The translations under genes were made by a program, and so were the position numbers. DNA of 52,520 nucleotides from Desulfobacula sp. (GTDB lineage Bacteria > Desulfobacterota > Desulfobacteria > Desulfobacterales > Desulfobacteraceae). The notes under the pieces are model-generated. The model was not told where the DNA came from, searched no databases, and saw only the letters and a list, made by a program, of their open reading frames with translations. This document shows positions 30,574 through 37,827 of the stretch, piece by piece. Position 1 is the first letter of the stretch, and the number at the start of each line of letters is the position of its first letter. The stretch is taken from contig JAIFMF010000142.1 of assembly GCA_020048635.1 (NCBI GenBank), positions 1 through 52,520 on the forward strand. The letters run 5' to 3'.

Positions 30574-32121
30574 ATGTTCAAGCTATTATCCTTCATACAG
30601 AAAAACATGGTGTGGACCATCCCGGGGTCCATGCTGTTAGGTCTTTTTTACGGATATCTGTTTAATGCTGCTCCGTTAAAACAGTTTATTGTTCCGGTAA
30701 CCTTTATCATGGTTTACCCCATGATGGTGAGTTTAAACGTCAAAAACGTTCTAAAAGGTCAGGATGGAAAACTCCAACTGGTTACCCAGATGATTAATTT
30801 TATCCTCATTCCGCTGGTTGTTTTTTTTATTGGAAAATTGTTTTTGACTGGGAATGACCCGAAATTCGCTCTCTGGGCCGTGGGCTTATTTCTCATCGGG
30901 GTCCTGCCCACCTCGGGAATGACCATTTCCTGGACCGGGTTTGCCAAAGGCAATAAAGAAGCCGCCATTAAAATGGTGGTCTTTGGTCTTGTGATCGGGT
31001 CCCTGGCTGCGCCCATCTATACCAAACTGTTCATGGGCACCACAGTAGAAGTCAACATGGTGGATATGTTCAAAGAAATCGCTACGTTTGTATTTTTACC
31101 CTTATTGGCTGGTCTTCTCACCCAATTCCTGGGAAAAAAGAAATATGGCGTAAAAGTATGGAATGAACGAATTCAAGTCAAATTTCCGCCTTTTTCAGCC
31201 CTTGGGGTGGCTTTGATTGCATTTTTGGCCATGTCTTTGAAAGCCCGACAAATTATTGCCAACCCTGGTGATATCCTGACCATCCTGATCCCCCTGATCC
31301 TTTTTTACCTCATCTCCTATATCCTGTTAACGATTGCCGGCCGCCTCCTGTTCAAGCGTGAAGATGCCATAGCCATGGTATTCGGCGTTGTTATGCGGGA
31401 TTTATCCATTGCCCTGGCCATTGCCATGACCGCCTTTGGAAAAGAAGGCATGACCATAGCCCTCTTAATATCCCTGGCCTATGTGGTCCAGATCCAGAGT
31501 GCGGCCTGGTATGTCCGGTTCATTGATTTTATGTTCGGTCCGGTTCAACCCGGGGATGAGACAGCATCCGAACCCCGGAAGGCTGAAGTTGAGAAGATAT
31601 CTGTTCTTGATCAGCCTGTTTCCATGGCCATGGATATTAAAAAAATCCTTTTTGCAACGGATTTTTCTGAAACCGCCCGGTATGCGGTGAAATATGCGTG
31701 CAGCATTGGAAATAAATATGGTGCACCGGTCTATACCATGCATGTGGTGCCGGATGTGTTAGATGAATATTCTTCCGGAACAGGAATAGACTTGTCACAC
31801 ACCGTGGATGAGAAAAAAAGAAATGAACTGAACCAAAAGAATATTGAAGCTGCAAAAATTGAGATCCGGGAAAGAATGCGGGCTACATCCCAAAAAATAC
31901 TTGAACAGATGCCCCATTGCCCGCTTTCAGAAGACAGGACCATCATTACTGCCGGCCACCCGGTTGAAGAAATTGTAAAAACCGCCCGGGACCAAAAATT
32001 TGATCTCATCATCATGGGAACCCATGGCCATGGTGAATTTGAGGAAATGGTTCTGGGAAGCACCGCCGGCGGTGTGATTCTGAAATCAAAGGTTCCTGTG
32101 CTGGTCGCAAGGCCTTCCTGA
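30574..32121 (+). CDS. Bile-acid:Na+/ACR3-like membrane transporter fused to C-terminal UspA domain
   Basis: About 10 hydrophobic helices (GVLPTSGMTISWTGFAKGN) followed by KKILFATDFSETARYAVKYACSI ... DLIIMGTHGHGEFEEMVLGSTA. Confidence 0.85.
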   Translation: MFKLLSFIQKNMVWTIPGSMLLGLFYGYLFNAAPLKQFIVPVTFIMVYPMMVSLNVKNVLKGQDGKLQLVTQMINFILIPLVVFFIGKLFLTGNDPKFALWAVGLFLIGVLPTSGMTISWTGFAKGNKEAAIKMVVFGLVIGSLAAPIYTKLFMGTTVEVNMVDMFKEIATFVFLPLLAGLLTQFLGKKKYGVKVWNERIQVKFPPFSALGVALIAFLAMSLKARQIIANPGDILTILIPLILFYLISYILLTIAGRLLFKREDAIAMVFGVVMRDLSIALAIAMTAFGKEGMTIALLISLAYVVQIQSAAWYVRFIDFMFGPVQPGDETASEPRKAEVEKISVLDQPVSMAMDIKKILFATDFSETARYAVKYACSIGNKYGAPVYTMHVVPDVLDEYSSGTGIDLSHTVDEKKRNELNQKNIEAAKIEIRERMRATSQKILEQMPHCPLSEDRTIITAGHPVEEIVKTARDQKFDLIIMGTHGHGEFEEMVLGSTAGGVILKSKVPVLVARPS

Positions 32122-32179
32122 CAGGGCAGTGATAAATCTTAAAAGCAGAGAATGACGACCTTGCCTGCCGTTGTTTTTT

Positions 32180-32821
32180 TTATTCTTTGCGGCAGATGAT
32201 TAATTTGCTTTTACCTGATGGGGTGTGTGACAAGGTGACATTGGCAAAAATTTTCTCAAATGGTGATATACCCTGTTTTACAAACTCCCGGGCATCTTTT
32301 GGCCCCATTGTAAGCATCCGTATATAAAATAGCATTTTTATGAATCGTTTACGCGGAACTTCATGCTCCATGATCAAGACCAGCCCGTTTGGCTTTACCA
32401 CCCGCTTCATTTCCAGAAGTGCCTTTGTCCTCACCTTATTTTTCAATTCATATAATGCATGGGAGCAGCAGACCACATCAAAGCAGTCATCAACAAATGA
32501 CAAACCTGCAGCGTCACCGTTAATAAAAATTGTTTGACCGGATAAATCCTTCTCCTTTGCCTTATGCAGCATACCCAGGGAGAAATCATATCCAACAGCC
32601 TGAATATCAGGGAATTTTCTGACAAAAGCCAGCACAACCGACCCTGTGCCGCAGCAGATATCCAACACCCTGGGGTGGGGTTTCTCTTCCAATTGAGCTG
32701 AATCCACCAGAAATTTGCGGGTTTCTTCTCCATCATTATGGGAATGCAGTTTTATAAACAGATCATAAAAATGAGAAAAGAAATTATAATATTTTTGCCG
32801 GCCTGTTCTTAATGTTGACAT
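32180..32821 (-). CDS. Class I SAM-dependent methyltransferase
   Basis: RVLDICCGTGSVVLAF SAM-binding motif. Confidence 0.88.
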   Translation of the reverse strand: MSTLRTGRQKYYNFFSHFYDLFIKLHSHNDGEETRKFLVDSAQLEEKPHPRVLDICCGTGSVVLAFVRKFPDIQAVGYDFSLGMLHKAKEKDLSGQTIFINGDAAGLSFVDDCFDVVCCSHALYELKNKVRTKALLEMKRVVKPNGLVLIMEHEVPRKRFIKMLFYIRMLTMGPKDAREFVKQGISPFEKIFANVTLSHTPSGKSKLIICRKE

Positions 32822-32836
32822 GATTTATTGAGACCC

Positions 32837-33829
32837 TTATTGATAGTATCGGGACGGGCCGTTCCAGACATCCCAGCCGCTTTCCCTGAAAAGGATTGCA
32901 CAATGTTCAATGGTATCCCCCCTGCCGTCTTCAGTTCGTGCCTTGACATCGCGGGGGTTGGCGCCCAGCTCAGCCCAGAACAGATTAGCGCCTGCCACAG
33001 CCCCCAGGGTGCAGGGTTCATGCGTGCAGTTTCCCATGACGGTCCGCGGCATTCCCAGTCGCGTTACAGCGACAATCTGAGCCATTCGGAGCTCATTGAT
33101 CATTCCCCGCTCTGCTATTTTCGTTCCCGGGATTTCAATCCGCCTGGCTGCTCCGCTGTAGGATGGGTTCAATGATGCGGTAAATTGTATCATCTGGGCC
33201 AGCTCTTCATTGGTATGTTCCGGCCCGACAGGTTCAACGCACGTACCCACATTAAGCCCGGCTTCCTGGAAAGTGCGGATGCTGTCTTTTCTTTTTTGTG
33301 GAGGAATACCGGTGTCAGACCCTTCACGAAGCCTGAGTGCATGATATACGCCTGCATATCCTGCATCCTTGAGTTTTTTTGCATTTTCAGGTGTCTGATC
33401 CCCGACATTTGCAATCAAAGTTGTTTCAGGTTTTAAATTCTGCCGGATTTCCTTTGACATATCAATAAAATGACCAAATGCATATTTGGCCGTTGTCATT
33501 ACAAAAATTGCGTTGGCACCTTTTTCCTCAAACTGCCTGGCATATGCCACTGCCTGTTCCGGCGACAATTCGATCTCATCTTTAAAAATACCGTTGACGT
33601 GTGCAAAAGAGCAGAAAAGACAATTGCAGGGGCAAGACGCCAGGTTGAGTGCAAATTGTGCATGTATTTCTGCCTTGCCCTGGGACACTTCCTTTGAAAT
33701 TCGGCTGGCTTCGGCCATGACTGAATATGCGTCCGGCGAGTCAGGCGGCACACTGAGCAGATGCACCAGTTCAGATTGTGATAAGGATTCGCCTGCAGAT
33801 GATTTTTTGATGATATCCTGTGTGTTCAT
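32837..33829 (-). CDS. Radical SAM protein of the biotin synthase-like family
   Basis: CPCNCLFCSF CX3CX2C cluster motif and BioB/ThiH-like TIM-barrel pattern. Confidence 0.82.
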   Translation of the reverse strand: MNTQDIIKKSSAGESLSQSELVHLLSVPPDSPDAYSVMAEASRISKEVSQGKAEIHAQFALNLASCPCNCLFCSFAHVNGIFKDEIELSPEQAVAYARQFEEKGANAIFVMTTAKYAFGHFIDMSKEIRQNLKPETTLIANVGDQTPENAKKLKDAGYAGVYHALRLREGSDTGIPPQKRKDSIRTFQEAGLNVGTCVEPVGPEHTNEELAQMIQFTASLNPSYSGAARRIEIPGTKIAERGMINELRMAQIVAVTRLGMPRTVMGNCTHEPCTLGAVAGANLFWAELGANPRDVKARTEDGRGDTIEHCAILFRESGWDVWNGPSRYYQ

Positions 33830-34092
33830 TTTTTTGTCCTCTTTTTTGTATTCAATTCATAGCCCATGCCTCAGTCGGATACCATAAAAAAGGGTAAGGT
33901 GTCCAAACTTTTCGTATTTAAACCCCGTGGACGGATTCCGGGTGAAATTCAAGCCCAACTCTTTTGCTGATTTCAAGCCCGTGATCCCGCAGACAGATTC
34001 TCGGCCAGATGGCTTCAAACTGCAACTGCCGGATTTACAAATAAAAATTTAAAAAAAATGTAGAGAATCATCTCCCTTACAAATTTTTTTGG

Positions 34093-34160
34093 TCATTTGA
34101 TCATAATTCCTCTTGACAGCCTGTCGAGCAGTCTCTATAATTATAGTCAAATGATCATAA
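34093..34160 (+). promoter_or_regulatory. Consensus sigma70 promoter (TTGACA-N17-TATAAT) flanked by two near-identical TCAWWTGATCATAA operator-like repeats
   Basis: TTGACA 34113-34118, TATAAT 34136-34141, repeats TCATTTGATCATAA 34093-34106 and TCAAATGATCATAA 34147-34160. Confidence 0.8.
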
Positions 34161-34181
34161 CTTATAATTTAGGATTTTCCC

Positions 34182-34577
34182 ATGCCAAGACCCAAAAGAC
34201 CCAGATGTATCCTGTCCGACCCCATGATCAAAGGATTCAGACCTGAAGGGATGGAACAAAGAGGTGAAGTCACTCTTTCCCTCGAAGAGTTTGAAGCGAT
34301 CCGGCACATTGATTATGAAGGACTGGATCAAAGTCAGGCAGCAGAGATCATGGCTGTTTCCCGGCAGACGTTTGGAAGGATTCTCAGATCCGCCCGTTTC
34401 AATCTCTCCAAAGCTTTGGTAAACGGTTTCCGGCTTAAAGTGGAAGGCGGCTGTTATACGCTCCAGGACAACGGGCAAGGCCACGGCCGCCATGGGCATG
34501 GCTGGGGTAGGAAAGGGTGCGGCATGGGCCGAAGCAGAAATAGCATAGAACCTATAAAGGAGGACAAAAATGAATAA
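34182..34577 (+). CDS. DUF134-family DNA-binding protein
   Basis: MPRPKRPRCI..; EEFEAIRHIDYEGLDQSQAAEIMAVSRQTFGRIL. Confidence 0.9.
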   Translation: MPRPKRPRCILSDPMIKGFRPEGMEQRGEVTLSLEEFEAIRHIDYEGLDQSQAAEIMAVSRQTFGRILRSARFNLSKALVNGFRLKVEGGCYTLQDNGQGHGRHGHGWGRKGCGMGRSRNSIEPIKEDKNE

Positions 34578-34800
34578 TTTTAACATGCAAAATCAAGACA
34601 AGGGAAACCCGCAGGGACAAAGAACCGGCCAGGGAAAAGGGTCCGGCCAGGGCTGCGGAAACAATCAAGGTAGCGGCAGAGGAACCGGTCAGGGCCGGGG
34701 TCAGGGATGTGGCCAGGGAGGCCAAGGCTGCGGCCAGGGAAGAGGTTCCGGTCAGGGGCAGAGCTGCGGCAATGGTCAGGGCTGGGGTAAAAAAAACTGA
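34570..34800 (+). CDS. Low-complexity Gly/Gln/Cys-rich small protein
   Basis: GQGxG/GCGQG repeats; overlaps DUF134 gene by 8 nt and lies in the same apparent operon. Confidence 0.6.
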   Translation: MNNFNMQNQDKGNPQGQRTGQGKGSGQGCGNNQGSGRGTGQGRGQGCGQGGQGCGQGRGSGQGQSCGNGQGWGKKN

Positions 34801-34855
34801 ATTGTGGTATTCAAAGCATAATACCATTTAACCATAGGCAAAAGGAGGACATATC

Positions 34856-35182
34856 ATGCCGGGATTAAATCAGAGAGGTCCCATGAATAACGGACCCATG
34901 ACAGGAAGAGGAAGAGGTGTCTGCACCGGGAATAGTATACCGGGACAGGGCTTTGCAGGGGGAGGATACCCAATGGGCCGAGGCCTTGGCCGCAGGGGTT
35001 GCCAGGTGCCTGGCCGGGGAGGCAGCCGGGGAAACGGCTGGGCTGGAAATTACGGCCCATGGGCCGATTCCGCACCAGCGGTATCAACCCAGGCGATCCT
35101 TCAGAACAGGGCTGCCATGCTGGAAGTCGAGCTTGCAGAAATTAAAAATCAATTGAATAAACTGACTGAATCCGGGGAATAA
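34856..35182 (+). CDS. DUF5320-like protein
   Basis: Gly-rich N-terminus GPMTGRGRGVCTG and C-terminal coiled-coil LEVELAEIKNQLNKL. Confidence 0.75.
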   Translation: MPGLNQRGPMNNGPMTGRGRGVCTGNSIPGQGFAGGGYPMGRGLGRRGCQVPGRGGSRGNGWAGNYGPWADSAPAVSTQAILQNRAAMLEVELAEIKNQLNKLTESGE

Positions 35183-35202
35183 TTAAGCCTCCCGGATGAG
35201 CT

Positions 35203-35236
35203 AAGCGGCGCTGGATCAAGAATTTAGCGCCGCTTT
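35203..35236 (+). terminator. Rho-independent-like terminator after the DUF5320 gene
   Basis: AAGCGGCGCT-N13-AGCGCCGCTT perfect 10-bp arms. Confidence 0.65.
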
Positions 35237-35735
35237 AGTTGTGGTTTGCTTTGCCGCCCTGACCAGGCAGTGGGTGCTGTTGATGCGGCCTCCTGCAAGG
35301 ACGCCTGCCGCATCTGTAAAATACATCTTTTCCAGTTCCACAGAATCTTTATGTTCCATGAAGGACAGGCCATACTGATCCAAAAATGGGATAATATTTT
35401 TTTCATCAATTCCAAAAACCCATTTTTCCCCAGCCTTGGCCACTGATTGAAGAATCTGTTTTCCCCCGTAATACTGTTCAGGATGCTCCAGTGCTGGCAG
35501 CCGGACATAATCAAAAACCAGTTCGCTACCCTTACCGGCAAGTCTTCCGATCTCCTGAAAGGTTGCATGAACAGATTCCGGGTGCAGATACATCAAAAGC
35601 CCTTCCAACACAAACAAAGTTTTTTTGCCATTTTCAAATCCTGCCTGTTCAAGCTTTTCCGATAAAACCTCCCGGTCAAAATGAATGGAAATAAAATGAA
35701 CATTGGCCGGGAGGTTGTGATTTCAATTCTTTTCT
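35216..35735 (-). pseudogene. C-terminal remnant of a leucine-carboxyl-methyltransferase-like SAM methyltransferase
   Basis: Translation continues upstream of the listed ORF as NHNLPANVHFISIHFDREVLSEKLEQAGFENGKKTLFVLEGLLMYL; N-terminal SAM-binding half absent. Confidence 0.65.
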
Positions 35736-35747
35736 TTGACATCTTCT

Positions 35748-36833
35748 TTAATATTTCGAAAGGTTCATTACAGCCCTTTGGGCGCTTGACAGAGCGCCTT
35801 CAAGATATCCGCCATACTGGTCGGCGGTTTCCGATCCGGCAAAATGAAGGACTCCGTCCCATATTGCGGTTTGGCCTGCCGGGGGATGATAATCAGGGTG
35901 TTCCCGCATGGGCGGCTGATCAAACTGCGTGGCCGTATAAGGCTCGCGGGCCCAATCCTGATAATAAAATAAAACGGGTTGATCTGCGGGTTTGCCATAA
36001 ACAGCTTCAATCTGGGAAAGAATCGCCTCGGTCAATGCCTCTTCATGGTTGCGCTGGGCGGCCGGAATGTTGATAAACCCGGTCAACCCATAGGGGCCGT
36101 TTTTATCGGCAGACCCGTCATGGATTTCCCCCAACGGACCTTTCTGGCTGAAGGCCTGACCCGAAAAGCCGTGGCGTCGCCAGAAAGGATCATTATAAAG
36201 GGCATAAAATTTTGCCTGGCCTGCCATCCATGTTGCCGTCCCCAGCATTGCCTGGGTCAGATGAAAAGACAGGTCCGGCGTAAATAAAATGGTTGCCGCA
36301 GCAAGGCGTGGCGGCATGGCAAGAATAATTTTTCGTGCTTTAAACCGGCATTGGATTTCTTTTTCCAGCTCACCGACGCTGACAAGAGCCCCTGAAGACT
36401 CTTTCCTGATTTCACAAACCGGGTGACGGAGTCTTAGGGCTTTTTCAGGAATATATTCCAAAAGCTGGGTCACCATGGATATCATCCCCCCTGAAATACG
36501 CCAGGAGGCGGGCACCGTGGTATACCCCCGGACAGACGCAACAGACCCATCAAAATATTGAAAACGGCCCAGGCCGTTTTCGAACTGCTGAAAGCCTTCA
36601 AGCCTAAGGGTTTGAACAAGCTGAAGGATTTTAGGGTTGATCTCGGGCCAGTACCAGGAAGGCCCCAAATCAGAAAAATAACTGTTATGTTCCTTGCTTA
36701 AAATCCGACCACCAAAACGGGGGCGGGCTTCCAGCAAGGTAAAAGATTTTTTCTGTCGGGACAGCAGGTACGCTGCATAAAGGCCGCTAAGGCCGCCGCC
36801 AATAATCAGGATCTCGGTCTCTTCCATGACCAT
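35748..36833 (-). CDS. FAD-dependent flavin amine oxidase-like protein
   Basis: EILIIGGGLSGLYAAYLLSRQKKSFTLLEARPRFGGRI; C-terminal HFAGSETADQYGGYLEGAL. Confidence 0.9.
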   Translation of the reverse strand: MVMEETEILIIGGGLSGLYAAYLLSRQKKSFTLLEARPRFGGRILSKEHNSYFSDLGPSWYWPEINPKILQLVQTLRLEGFQQFENGLGRFQYFDGSVASVRGYTTVPASWRISGGMISMVTQLLEYIPEKALRLRHPVCEIRKESSGALVSVGELEKEIQCRFKARKIILAMPPRLAAATILFTPDLSFHLTQAMLGTATWMAGQAKFYALYNDPFWRRHGFSGQAFSQKGPLGEIHDGSADKNGPYGLTGFINIPAAQRNHEEALTEAILSQIEAVYGKPADQPVLFYYQDWAREPYTATQFDQPPMREHPDYHPPAGQTAIWDGVLHFAGSETADQYGGYLEGALSSAQRAVMNLSKY

Positions 36834-36860
36834 GACTATACACCGGCGGCCTGTATATAA

Positions 36861-37298
36861 TCAATCATATGCCAGCCGTATTTTTTCATCGGTCAGAACA
36901 TGCTTTATGGCCTCCTGCCATGGGTCAGGCTGCCAGGTACCCAGCCCCTGATGGGCCACATAATAATTCTGTGGTATCGGATGGGTTCCAATGACCACAT
37001 CCAGCCCATATTTGGCAGGGATAAAATCACAAAAAGCATCCAAATGCGGACAGGGAGGGTAACCCACCACCATACCGGTGGCCAGATGGATCACCTGTGC
37101 CCCATTTTTTTTCATTTCAGTCGGCGCATATTCTATGTTTCCGCCCGGACAACCGCCGCAGGATGTGTACCCCACGATCTCAATTTCTTCTTGTCTGTAC
37201 AAGGCAAAGGCCCCTTCACGGTTACGCATGGCTCTCAGGCATTTTCCCCCGGCACAGGTGTGATAGCGGTCACAAATGATGATACCGATTTTTTTCAT
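36861..37298 (-). CDS. CGGC domain-containing protein
   Basis: MKKIGIIICDRYHTCAGGKCLRA; SCGGCPGGN. Confidence 0.88.
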   Translation of the reverse strand: MKKIGIIICDRYHTCAGGKCLRAMRNREGAFALYRQEEIEIVGYTSCGGCPGGNIEYAPTEMKKNGAQVIHLATGMVVGYPPCPHLDAFCDFIPAKYGLDVVIGTHPIPQNYYVAHQGLGTWQPDPWQEAIKHVLTDEKIRLAYD

Positions 37299-37326
37299 TA
37301 TTTACATGGCTCCCTTGCCGCTAAAA

Positions 37327-37806
37327 TTATTGAAGTTTTGATATTGCCTGTCTCAGGGCGGATAAATCCGATTCATCCGGGTGTCCGACGGCATAATCGG
37401 CATCATTGATCCATACCGGAGGTTCAGGTTTTTGTTTAACTTTTTCAAGAACCTTGGGATTGACCTCGCCCTGGCAGGTAAACATACCGGCAAGGGTGCT
37501 TTTGTCGGTCAAGCCAGCCGCATAATCCATGGCAGATTTGACATGGGCGGAGCCCTTTGCCGCCCCATGGGTGGAAAACAGGAAAACCCGGGACATTTTT
37601 GAGCATCTGGACAGATATTCAGCGGATTTTGGATCGGGTTTTCCGCCCTGGAACCAGAAGCCCACGGCCACCAGGTCATACCCCTCCGGAGCGGGTGCTT
37701 CATCCACGGGAAACATTTCTTTTTCACCCTTTAATTCATCATATATAACTTTGGCAAGCTTTAGCGTGTTGCCGGTCTGACTGGAATAAACAATTAATGA
37801 TTTCAT
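37327..37806 (-). CDS. Flavodoxin-family protein
   Basis: MKSLIVYSSQTGNTLKLAKVIYDEL. Confidence 0.88.
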   Translation of the reverse strand: MKSLIVYSSQTGNTLKLAKVIYDELKGEKEMFPVDEAPAPEGYDLVAVGFWFQGGKPDPKSAEYLSRCSKMSRVFLFSTHGAAKGSAHVKSAMDYAAGLTDKSTLAGMFTCQGEVNPKVLEKVKQKPEPPVWINDADYAVGHPDESDLSALRQAISKLQ

Positions 37807-37827
37807 TTGTCTCCTTTTATTATCGGC

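Noticed and set aside
30729-30740. Additional GTTTAAAC site at about 30733
   Set aside because: Inside a coding region of the transporter; an isolated 8-mer is expected by chance.
33880-34030. Possible coding remnant on the minus strand (…FEAIWPRICLRDHGLEISKRVGLEFHPESVHGV)
   Set aside because: Short, no recognised family, no start codon; cannot be supported without a search.
34552-34827. Minus-strand ORF of 91 aa (Ala/Leu/Ser-rich) opposite the Gly-rich gene
   Set aside because: Composition is the mirror of the repetitive GGN/CAG sequence on the plus strand; no independent coding evidence.
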